A DNA stretch of 38,306 bases, from NCBI GenBank assembly GCA_029009055.1, contig JAQXJR010000023.1, forward strand, positions 1 to 38,306. The letters run 5' to 3'. This DNA comes from Eubacteriales bacterium (GTDB lineage: Bacteria; Bacillota; Clostridia; Peptostreptococcales; Anaerovoracaceae). Position 1 is the first letter of the stretch. Every line of letters starts with the position of its first letter. This document shows positions 7,050 through 14,237 of the stretch, in pieces. The position numbers and the translations under genes were made by a program. The notes under the pieces were generated by a model. It did not search any database. It saw only the letters and a list, made by a program, of their open reading frames with translations, and was not told the origin of the DNA.

Positions 7050-8291
7050 ATGAGTCTTTCTGTAGAACTTAAGAATACAGGCATAGCGGAAGAGAAATTC
7101 GCGGAACTCAGAAGTAAAGCCGCAGACGCTTTGCGAGACATAAGATCGGGAGAACTGGACTTCACAGGATGGGTGCACGCTCCGTCAGAGTACGCCGGCG
7201 AGAAGGCTGAAGAAATAAAGAAAATCGCCGCAGAGATCCAGGCTAAGAGCGACTACTTCCTCGTCCTGGGAGTCGGCGGATCCTTCATGGGCGCGAAAGC
7301 GGTCATAGACCTGCTCGAGCCGGTCGGGGCTAAGACGAAAGTCGTTTTCGCAGGCTACAATTTCAGCGCCAGGTACATACACGAGCTCATGCGCGAGATG
7401 GACGGCCACGACGTCAGCATCTGCGTCATATCGAAGTCCGGATCCACGACAGAGACCCTGTCCGCGTACGGAATTTTCAAGGAATACATGCTGGATAAGT
7501 ACGGCGAGGAAGAGACAGCAAAGCGTACCTATGTGATAACAGAACTCCGTTCGAACTACCTCTATGACGAGGCGCAGGAGAAGGGCGAGACCGTCCTTAA
7601 GCTGCCGGTCGACATAGGCGGAAGGTATTCTGTAATAACGCCGGTAGGCCTCCTTCCTATAGCTGTCGCCGGGATAGACATAGATAAACTCATAGCAGGC
7701 GCTCAGAAGCTAGAGACAGGGGAAGGCTTTGCTGATAAGGGACTGGACTACGCCATAGCCCGCAACATCCTCTATAAGCAGGGGAAGACCACGGAGATCT
7801 ACGAATTCTTCGACCCGTACTTCGCGTATTTCGGTGAGTGGCTGAAGCAGCTCTTCGGCGAGTCGGAAGGTAAGGAAGGCGTGGGCGTCTTCCCGGCTTC
7901 TCTCATGTTCTCCCGCGACCTTCACTCCATGGGCCAGTTCCTGCAGCAGGGATCGCCGTTATTCTTCGAGACGTTCATAGAAGTTAAGAACGCGGCCGAG
8001 GACGAAGACATACCGGAAAGCGCGATCAAGCCTTTCGCCGGCAAGACTATCCAGCAGATAAACGAGTGCGCTGAGAAGGGCGTGCTCGCGGCTCACATCC
8101 AGGCGGGAACACCGGTCGTTTCAATCGATATATACGATCTCGAAGAGGAGTACGTCGGCGAGATGATCTATTTCTTCGAGACAGAATTCGCTGTGTCCGG
8201 AAAACTTTTCGGTGTCGACCCGTTCAACCAGCCGGGCGTTGAGGCCTATAAGAAGGAAATGCGCGGTTTCATCGCGGAGCTGGATAAATAA
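7050..8291 (+). CDS. pgi: glucose-6-phosphate isomerase
   Basis: Interconverts glucose 6-phosphate and fructose 6-phosphate in glycolysis, in the cytoplasm. The SIS-fold motifs are visible: LGVGGSFMGAKA for phosphate binding, VISKSGSTTETLSA, GGRYSVITPVGLLP, and the late HSMGQFLQQG block with its active-site region. The ATG at 7050 is chosen because AAAGGGGAGG lies just upstream and the family N-terminus starts there; the frame is open further back to 6888, but that part is unrelated low-complexity sequence. The product is 413 residues, somewhat short for the roughly 450-residue Bacillus type. It follows the structured intergenic region; metG lies 210 bp downstream in the same direction. Confidence 0.94.
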   Translation: MSLSVELKNTGIAEEKFAELRSKAADALRDIRSGELDFTGWVHAPSEYAGEKAEEIKKIAAEIQAKSDYFLVLGVGGSFMGAKAVIDLLEPVGAKTKVVFAGYNFSARYIHELMREMDGHDVSICVISKSGSTTETLSAYGIFKEYMLDKYGEEETAKRTYVITELRSNYLYDEAQEKGETVLKLPVDIGGRYSVITPVGLLPIAVAGIDIDKLIAGAQKLETGEGFADKGLDYAIARNILYKQGKTTEIYEFFDPYFAYFGEWLKQLFGESEGKEGVGVFPASLMFSRDLHSMGQFLQQGSPLFFETFIEVKNAAEDEDIPESAIKPFAGKTIQQINECAEKGVLAAHIQAGTPVVSIDIYDLEEEYVGEMIYFFETEFAVSGKLFGVDPFNQPGVEAYKKEMRGFIAELDK

Positions 8292-8352
8292 ACAGCCAGA
8301 AAGCAAGCCCTACAAGCCCACGTCGATCTGGTCGGCTAGGCTTTTTAACTCA

Positions 8353-8406
8353 GCAAAGCGGATCCGCAGCAGCCGGCGCGCGCCGAAAGCCGAGGACGGG
8401 CTTTGC
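8353..8406. repeat. inverted pair of GCAAAGC cores
   Basis: GCAAAGC (8353-8359) faces GCTTTGC (8400-8406), with GC-rich sequence between, including CAGCAGCCGGC. It probably represents two head-to-head copies of the dispersed repeat in the pgi-metG gap. It can fold into a hairpin, but no T-run follows. Confidence 0.5.
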
Positions 8407-8503
8407 GGTATAATAAAATTTGATTAAATATCTCTAATTGTGGTATCCTTACAATATTAACGCCTTGGTCTCATTCGACCGGGCTTGAGAAAGGAATGAT
8501 CAT

Positions 8504-10555
8504 ATGCCAGTGAATTCAGGCGAAGAAAAACAGTATAAGGGTAAGTATTACATCACCACACCTATCTATTACCCAAGCGCTAACCTCCATATCGGGCACA
8601 CATACTGCACGGTAATGGCTGACGCTATGGCGCGTTTCAAGCGCCTCCAGGGCTACGACGTCCGCTTCCTTACAGGAACAGACGAGCACGGCCTTAAGAT
8701 AGCGCAGATCGCGGAGAAGAACGGTGTCACACCGCAGGAGTACGTCGATAAGATCGTAAGCGGCGTACAGAAGCTCTGGAAGACCATGGAGATCTCGTAC
8801 GACGACTTCATCAGGACGACCCAGGAGCGCCACGTTAAGCGCGTTCAGGCTATCTTCAATAAGATGAACGATAAGGGCGACATATATAAAGGTAAATACG
8901 AAGGCTGGTACTGCACACCTTGTGAGTCATACTGGACAGAGAGCCAGCTCGTGGACGGTAAGTACTGCCCTGACTGCGGCAGAGAGGTCCATAAGGAAAG
9001 CGAGGAGGCTTACTTCTTCAGACTTTCTAAATATCAGGATAAGATCCTGGACCTGCTGGAGAACCAGCCTGAGTTCCTGGAGCCTGACACCCGCCGCCAC
9101 GAGATGATAGAGTTCGTGAAGCAGGGCCTCGACGACCTCTGCATTTCCAGAACGTCATTCGACTGGGGCATCCAGGTCCCGACAGACCCTAAGCACGTCA
9201 TCTACGTGTGGCTGGACGCTCTGACGAACTACATCACGGCTCTCGGCTATCCTGACGATCCTGAGCTCTTCGATAAGTACTGGCCTGCTGACGTTCACCT
9301 CGTCGGCAAAGAAATAGTCAGATTCCACTCTGTGATCTGGCCTGCTATGCTGATGTCACTGGATCTGCCTCTTCCTAAGCATGTCATCGGACACGGCTGG
9401 CTGCTTATAGACGGCGGTAAGATGTCTAAGTCTAAGGGTAATGTCGTAGATCCTGTAGTCCTCATAGACCGCTACGGCGTAGATGCCCTTAAGTACTTCC
9501 TGCTCAGGGAGTACACATTCGGTCAGGACGGAGTGTTCACGAACGAAGTCCTGATAAACCGCATGAACTATGACCTGGCTAACGACCTGGGTAACCTGAT
9601 CTCCAGGTCCACATCCATGATAGAGAAGTACTGCGGCGGCATCCTTCCACATGCCGAGACAGAGGATGAGTTCGATAAGGACCTGAAGGAGATCGCTGTG
9701 AACGTGGCTCCTAACGTGGATAAGCACATGGCTAAGTTCCAGTTCAACCTGGCTCTGGAAGACATCTGGGTTCTCGTTCGCCGCGCTAATAAGTACATAG
9801 ACGAGAAGGCGCCTTGGGTCCTGGCAAAGGATCCTGCTAAGAAGGCTGAGCTGGACACTTGTATGCATAACCTGGCTGAGGCTATGAGAATAATCTCTAT
9901 CCTCTTGGTTCCGTACATGCACACGACGTCCGAGAAGATCCGTGAGCAGATCGGCCTGGCTGACACTCCTGTGGTTTGGGAGGATTCCATGGTATTCGAC
10001 CAGATGGACGGTCAGACTGTTAAGCGCGGTCCTGTCCTCTTCCCGAGGCTGGATGTACAGAAGGAGCTGGCTGCTCTCGATGAGATCAAGGAGCAGATGA
10101 AGGCTGAGGCTGCTGCTGAGGCTAATGGCGAGCCCGAGGCTTCCGATGCCGCCGCCGCTGATACCGCAAAGCCATCTGCCGCTGCTGATGCCTCCGGCGC
10201 TTCCGATGCGGAGAATGTTCCTCTCAAGCTTAAGGATCCTATCGTCTTCGACGATTTCGAGAAGATAGACCTGAGAGTTGGTAAGATCCTGAAGGCTGAG
10301 AAGCACCCTAACGCTGACAGACTGCTGGTATTCCAGGTGAAGATGGGAACTGAGACCCGCCAGATCATTTCCGGCGTCGCTGACTACTTCAAGCCTGAGG
10401 ATATGGTAGGAAAGAACGTCGTAGTCGTAGCTAACCTGAAGCCTCGTAAGATCAGAGGCCTCGAGTCTAAGGGCATGATCATCTACGCTGATAACGGCGA
10501 GAATGACCTGAAACTCGTGACGACAGACGCTGAAGACGGAAACGCTGTGGAATAA
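8504..10555 (+). CDS. metG: methionyl-tRNA synthetase with C-terminal tRNA-binding domain
   Basis: Charges tRNA-Met with methionine. The class I signatures are HIGH (29-32) and KMSKS (306-310). A zinc knuckle has two Cys pairs, CTPCES and CPDCGR (about 146-165). The anticodon-binding helical domain follows, and the last ~105 residues form a Trbp111/EMAP-type OB domain (DLRVGKILKAEKHPNADRL). The linker before that domain (about 535-580) is Ala/Glu/Asp-rich and holds AKPSAAADASG (555-565), encoded by a 33-bp copy of the dispersed repeat. The ATG has GAAAGGA a few bases upstream. At 683 residues its length is normal for the two-domain type. Confidence 0.97.
   Translation: MPVNSGEEKQYKGKYYITTPIYYPSANLHIGHTYCTVMADAMARFKRLQGYDVRFLTGTDEHGLKIAQIAEKNGVTPQEYVDKIVSGVQKLWKTMEISYDDFIRTTQERHVKRVQAIFNKMNDKGDIYKGKYEGWYCTPCESYWTESQLVDGKYCPDCGREVHKESEEAYFFRLSKYQDKILDLLENQPEFLEPDTRRHEMIEFVKQGLDDLCISRTSFDWGIQVPTDPKHVIYVWLDALTNYITALGYPDDPELFDKYWPADVHLVGKEIVRFHSVIWPAMLMSLDLPLPKHVIGHGWLLIDGGKMSKSKGNVVDPVVLIDRYGVDALKYFLLREYTFGQDGVFTNEVLINRMNYDLANDLGNLISRSTSMIEKYCGGILPHAETEDEFDKDLKEIAVNVAPNVDKHMAKFQFNLALEDIWVLVRRANKYIDEKAPWVLAKDPAKKAELDTCMHNLAEAMRIISILLVPYMHTTSEKIREQIGLADTPVVWEDSMVFDQMDGQTVKRGPVLFPRLDVQKELAALDEIKEQMKAEAAAEANGEPEASDAAAADTAKPSAAADASGASDAENVPLKLKDPIVFDDFEKIDLRVGKILKAEKHPNADRLLVFQVKMGTETRQIISGVADYFKPEDMVGKNVVVVANLKPRKIRGLESKGMIIYADNGENDLKLVTTDAEDGNAVE
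10166..10198 (+). repeat. in-frame dispersed repeat in metG
   Basis: A 33-bp copy with left half GCAAAGCCATCTGCC and right half GATGCCTCCGGC, encoding AKPSAAADASG. It is one codon longer than the amt, ftsH and glycosylase copies. Confidence 0.85.
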
Positions 10556-10691
10556 AGAACATAGAGGCGCGGCATATAAGGCAAGGCTTGCAGGGCTGAT
10601 GATGCGGCTCTCGGGACGCGGCCGCTTGCGGCGTCTTGCCGCGGGCGCCCCGAGTTTCGGGCTTTTGAGTTCTGACGGGTTTACGTAAAAT

Positions 10692-10757
10692 AAAACATGA
10701 CGCCGAAGGGCGGCCGCCTGATGGCAGGGCCGCCCGGGGTGTCATGTTTTTCTTTTT
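10692..10757 (+). terminator. terminator after metG
   Basis: AAACATGAC (10693-10701) pairs with GTCATGTTT (10741-10749), with an inner GGGCGGCC/GGCCGCCC stem, followed by TTCTTTTTT. An A-rich left flank makes it potentially bidirectional. Confidence 0.85.
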
Positions 10758-10855
10758 TGGGATTATCATAGATAAATAAACGCCCGGGGCTTTGATTTTG
10801 GGTATAAGTAATACGTATCAACCTAGCTCGGATGCCTGGTATTGATTTTCGGCCT

Positions 10856-10930
10856 CGGGCGTTTTCGCTTCGGACGTTTTAGTCTCGGGCTTTTTCGTCC
10901 CGGGCGTATGGAACCCGGGCGGTTTTCGAG
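10856..10930. repeat. five 15-bp tandem repeats
   Basis: Units begin at 10856, 10871, 10886, 10901 and 10916, each with CGG(G/A)C followed by a T-rich stretch and CG or AG; the first three are CGGGCGTTTTCG, CGGACGTTTTAG and CGGGCTTTTTCG. The period is exactly 15. A possible sixth, more decayed unit precedes them. The array ends about 50 bases before tatD. Confidence 0.75.
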
Positions 10931-10977
10931 CCGTTGTATGGGGAAAGACTGAATATTTCGGAAATGGGAGAATAAAC

Positions 10978-11808
10978 ATGCTATTTGACGCGCATTGCCA
11001 TATAGATGACGAAAGATATGATGAGGCTGGGAGGGACGAGCTGGCGGTGAAGATCGAGAACAGCGATGTGAAATACGTCGTCGACACCGGCACGAACCCG
11101 GACGACTGCCTGCTCGCGGTTCACGACGCTGAGAAATACCCGTTCTGCTTTGCTGCTGTGGGAATATACCCCCACGAATGCGGCGCCGCGACGGACGAGA
11201 CCCTGGACTTCATCGCTGACCTGGCGAACCACGACCGCGTGCGCGCTATCGGCGAGATCGGGCTGGACTACCACTACGACGACGTGGACCCGGAGACTCA
11301 GAAAATCTGGTTTGCGAAGCAAATCCGTCTGGCTAACCGTCTGCGTATGCCGATTGTGATCCACTCGCGTGAGGCCTGTAAGGACACTTTGGATATTTTA
11401 AAAGAAAACGGCGCTTTCTCGGCTGAGAGGCAGAGTTTCTTCCCGAAGCGACCTGATGGCAGCGGCGGGCTAGTCCCAGACAGCCGGGTGCTCATGCATT
11501 GCTATTCCTACAGCGCGGATGTCGCGAAGGAATACGTGAGGCTCGGCGGGACGATTTCCGTCGGCGGCTCGTTGACTTTTAAGAAGAATAAGAAGACGCC
11601 GGCGGTGGTGGAGGCGGTGCCGCTGGCTTTCCTGACGACGGAGACGGATGCGCCTTACCTGGCGCCGGAGCCGCTTCGAGGCCGCGAGAACATTTCACCA
11701 TACATGAAGTACGTGGCGGAGAAAATCGCCGAGATCAAGGGCGTTTCGTATGAGGAGGTCTGCGACACGACATTCGCTAACGCCTGCAGGTTCTACGGCG
11801 TGGAGTAG
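10978..11808 (+). CDS. tatD: TatD-family metal-dependent DNase
   Basis: Predicted metal-dependent 3'-5' deoxyribonuclease of the amidohydrolase fold, cytoplasmic. Metal ligands are visible: DAHCHID at the N-terminus, GEIGLDYH, VIHSREA, an MHCYS block, and TETDAPYLAP near the end. At 276 residues it is slightly longer than usual (about 255); the excess is a hydrophilic insert around residues 146-172, rich in Ser, Pro and Gly, between the VIHSRE helix and the MHCYS strand. The ATG has GGGAGAA six bases upstream. In many Bacillota tatD follows metG, as here. Confidence 0.95.
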   Translation: MLFDAHCHIDDERYDEAGRDELAVKIENSDVKYVVDTGTNPDDCLLAVHDAEKYPFCFAAVGIYPHECGAATDETLDFIADLANHDRVRAIGEIGLDYHYDDVDPETQKIWFAKQIRLANRLRMPIVIHSREACKDTLDILKENGAFSAERQSFFPKRPDGSGGLVPDSRVLMHCYSYSADVAKEYVRLGGTISVGGSLTFKKNKKTPAVVEAVPLAFLTTETDAPYLAPEPLRGRENISPYMKYVAEKIAEIKGVSYEEVCDTTFANACRFYGVE

Positions 11809-11815
11809 TGCCGGA

Positions 11816-11869
11816 ATCGTATACGATCCACGCTCGAAGCAACGGCTTTCGGTAAGATTGTATACGATC
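11816..11869. repeat. paired GTATACGATC boxes
   Basis: ATCGTATACGAT (11816-11827) is a perfect 12-bp palindrome. Its core GTATACGATC (11819-11828) repeats at 11860-11869, 41 bases downstream, each followed by a similar C/T-G-TTCG-like segment. They could be operator sites or a decayed direct repeat. Confidence 0.5.
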
Positions 11870-11889
11870 TGTGTTCGGTCGACCGCTCG

Positions 11890-11928
11890 ATTCTACAAAA
11901 AATCCAAAAATCTCGATTTTTGTAGAAT
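11890..11928. repeat. TTCTAC-AAAAA hairpin, copy 2 (perfect)
   Basis: ATTCTACAAAAA (11890-11901) and TTTTTGTAGAAT (11917-11928) form a perfect 12-bp stem with a 15-base loop. Another ATTCTACAAAAA arm starts directly after it at 11930. Confidence 0.7.
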
Positions 11929-12114
11929 TATTCTACAAAAAATAATTTTTTCGATTCTATAGAGTGTTGTCAACTTTAAGCTGGGCATCGCAAGGGCTGG
12001 AATGTATAGAGTATGCATAAAGAATGTTCGGCTTTTCTGAACATTATGGCTGGATTTGTCGTGAAAGTTGGCGAAATGACGACATGGACATGAAATCTCG
12101 GCAGGGTCGACTTT

Positions 12115-12148
12115 GCAAAGCGTGATCGCGGGTGCAGATGCCTCTGGC
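12115..12148 (+). repeat. dispersed repeat, intergenic copy
   Basis: A 34-bp copy begins GCAAAGC and ends GATGCCTCTGGC, one base different from the genic right half. It shows that the element also lives outside genes. Confidence 0.7.
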
Positions 12149-12167
12149 TATGAAATGGTTTTTGAAA

Positions 12168-12192
12168 TTTTTATAGAATTTTTCTACAAAAA
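12168..12192. repeat. TTCTAC-AAAAA hairpin, reversed arms
   Basis: TTTTTATAGAA (12168-12178) pairs with TTCTACAAAAA (12182-12192) across a 3-base loop, with one mismatch. The arms are in the opposite order to the copies at 3525 and 11890. Confidence 0.55.
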
Positions 12193-12327
12193 ACGCCCTT
12201 TTTAAAATTTTTATCGACTTGACGAATGTTGGAAATCGTGATTCAAGCGGAGCTGGGCTAGCGTCGGCAGAATTTTGCTAATTAATAAAGAAAATAATGG
12301 ATATTTATGCAACGCAGGGAGCTGGAC

Positions 12328-14043
12328 ATGCATAAAGTTGAGAAAACAGTCAGAAAAACGATAGAGGAGAACCACCTGATGGAGCCGGGCGACCATGTCA
12401 TACTCGGATTTTCGGGCGGACCGGACTCGACATGCCTTTTTCATATATTGTGCAAATTGCGGGCCGAGTATGAGGCGGCTGCCGCAGCAAATTCGGTAAA
12501 ACCGGAATACGCGGCGAGTGTTGAGAGCGCAGCCGGTCCAGGAGGCGCGGCGGAGCGCGGAGGCTTGGAAATCAGGGCGATCCACGTCAACCATAAAATC
12601 AGGCCGGGCGACGCGGAGGAGGACCAGAAGTATGTCGAGGACATGTGCGCGCGGGCCGGAGTGCCGGAGCGGACGGTGATATTCGACGCGCCGAAGGCTT
12701 CGGCGGAGCAAGACCTGACGGAAGAGGAGGCGGGTCGAGACGCAAGGTACCGGGCATTCAGAGAAGAAGCGAAGGCATTGGAAGAGGCTGGAGTCCCGCG
12801 CCGTCGCATTAAAATCGCCGTCGCCCATAACGCCGACGACCAGGTCGAGACCATACTTTTCCGCATGCTGATCCGCGGGACCGGGACGGACGGCTTGGCA
12901 GGCATGGATTACAGGCGGAGCGACGAATCGGGCTTCGAGATCGTCCGCCCGCTCATGGACTGCTTTAAGGCCGATATAGAGGACTACTGCCGCGAGGAGG
13001 GCCTCGAGCCTCGCGTCGACTACACGAACGGGGATACGGAATACGCCCGCAACCGCGTGAGGCTGCAGATGATCCCCTACCTCGAAGAATTCAACCCGAA
13101 CGTGAAGGCCGCCATACTGAGGCTGGGGAAGACGGCCAGGCTCGACCGCGATTACTTCGATTTAGAGAGCAAAGCCCTCTACGCTTCTGCCTCCGGCGAT
13201 AGCTGCCAAGCACGACTCGCGGCTCAAGGTAGAGTTATTGCAACAGACGCGTACACATCGCCTAATGACGATACGGTAATAACGGGCAATGACGATATAA
13301 CAACAGTGAACAATGAATACGGTCGGATCCGCCTGAATGGCGATGTGCTCAGAAAAACGGAAAAGGCTGTCAGACTGAGGACATTAAGGACGGCTTTCAA
13401 GGCGGCGGGCTTTAAGGAAGATTTCACATTCCGCCACTTGGAAAGCGTAGACGGCATACTTTTCAGCGGCAAGCCGTCAGCCAGCATAGACCTTCCGCAC
13501 GGCTTCCGGGCGCGCATGATATATGGAGAGCTCGAGATTGCGGCGCCGGAGGCAGGAACTTGCGGCCGGCAAAAAGCAAGATCCACGGAACCAAGTTCTA
13601 CACTTCAGGCAGCGCCGGAAAAGCAATCGCTGCCGGAAGGTGGATCTGCAGAAGGTGGAGCCGGCTGGGGTCAGCGCGAGCTCACAGCGCGGGAATTCTT
13701 TGCGGAAGAAAAGAATCTAAGTAAGGGAGAATACGCCGGTTTCGACGCGGAGAAGCTGGAAGAGAGGTTCGGTAAGGGATTCGAGGCGCTGGTGTCATGG
13801 CGGACCAGGCAGGCCGGGGATTTCATAGAACTACCGGACGGCAGACATAAGAGGATAAAAGAGTTGTTCATAGACGATAAAGTGCCTAAGGACGCGAGGG
13901 ACCGGGTCATGATGGCGGCCGTAGGACACGAGATCTTATTCATACCGGCGGGAATTTTTTTCCGCGGCAGGGCGAGATACTCGGCTTTCGGCCGGGTGAC
14001 AGAGGAAACGAAAACTGTTTTTATTGTGGTAAACATTAAATAA
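12328..14043 (+). CDS. tilS: tRNA(Ile)-lysidine synthetase
   Basis: Converts the wobble C34 of the tRNA-Ile (CAU) to lysidine, using ATP and lysine. The PP-loop SGGPDS is at residues 29-34; later blocks VAHNADDQVETILFR and NRVRLQMIPYL are typical, and a TilS C-terminal domain follows (about 475-571). I choose the ATG at 12328 because GGGAG precedes it; an in-frame ATG at 12307 lacks a ribosome site. At 571 residues it is much longer than usual (about 430-480). The excess lies in three low-complexity inserts: an Ala/Gly-rich one after the PP-loop, the region after about residue 280 with a dispersed-repeat copy, and a Ser/Gly/Glu-rich one near 13550-13680. It lies upstream of ftsH, a common arrangement. 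Confidence 0.94.
   Translation: MHKVEKTVRKTIEENHLMEPGDHVILGFSGGPDSTCLFHILCKLRAEYEAAAAANSVKPEYAASVESAAGPGGAAERGGLEIRAIHVNHKIRPGDAEEDQKYVEDMCARAGVPERTVIFDAPKASAEQDLTEEEAGRDARYRAFREEAKALEEAGVPRRRIKIAVAHNADDQVETILFRMLIRGTGTDGLAGMDYRRSDESGFEIVRPLMDCFKADIEDYCREEGLEPRVDYTNGDTEYARNRVRLQMIPYLEEFNPNVKAAILRLGKTARLDRDYFDLESKALYASASGDSCQARLAAQGRVIATDAYTSPNDDTVITGNDDITTVNNEYGRIRLNGDVLRKTEKAVRLRTLRTAFKAAGFKEDFTFRHLESVDGILFSGKPSASIDLPHGFRARMIYGELEIAAPEAGTCGRQKARSTEPSSTLQAAPEKQSLPEGGSAEGGAGWGQRELTAREFFAEEKNLSKGEYAGFDAEKLEERFGKGFEALVSWRTRQAGDFIELPDGRHKRIKELFIDDKVPKDARDRVMMAAVGHEILFIPAGIFFRGRARYSAFGRVTEETKTVFIVVNIK
13168..13197 (+). repeat. in-frame dispersed repeat in tilS, diverged
   Basis: It begins AGCAAAGCC and ends GCCTCCGGC, encoding SKALYASASG. 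One base is missing relative to the other genic copies, so the left half is read in a different frame (AGC-AAA-GCC) while GCC-TCC-GGC keeps its frame. Confidence 0.7.
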
Positions 14044-14056
14044 AGCCCTTAACGTG

Positions 14057-14085
14057 TTGAATGATTTAGTCTGGTATGATAAAAT
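14057..14085 (+). promoter_or_regulatory. sigma-A promoter of ftsH
   Basis: TTGAAT (14057-14062), 17-base spacer, TAAAAT (14080-14085). It lies just after the tilS stop, so ftsH has its own promoter with a leader of about 145 bases. Confidence 0.75.
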
Positions 14086-14237
14086 ATCTGAATAAATTTG
14101 TTTCGTGATACAAACTATTTATTCTGTAAAAGCTGACCCGGAATGGAAGCCCACAGAAACATTTCGTGTTTTTCATAGAATTTCGACGAATCAGAGGCTT
14201 TTTTACTAGGATTTAGAGATAAGAAGGAGTTAGACCA

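Larger units (their letters stand above)
10556..10977. other. intergenic region metG-tatD
   Basis: No gene supported. It contains GC-rich sequence with CGGGC-TTTT motifs, a strong terminator (10692-10757) and a five-unit 15-bp tandem repeat (10856-10930). A minus-strand open frame over the repeat would encode PEAKT-like pentapeptides, but it has no start signals and runs into tatD. Confidence 0.6.
11809..12327. other. intergenic region tatD-tilS
   Basis: About 500 bases without a supported gene. It holds two GTATACGATC boxes, two TTCTAC-AAAAA hairpins and one intergenic copy of the dispersed GCAAAGC repeat. No clear terminator for tatD or promoter for tilS was identified. Confidence 0.6.

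Noticed and set aside
9356-10306. Long open frame of 316 codons on the minus strand inside metG
   Set aside because: It is antisense to a clear methionyl-tRNA synthetase gene; the product has no family look. Open antisense frames are favoured by this genome's codon style.
10818-11093. Minus-strand open frame with PEAKT-like pentapeptide repeats
   Set aside because: It starts inside tatD, lacks a ribosome site and only reflects the 15-bp tandem repeat.
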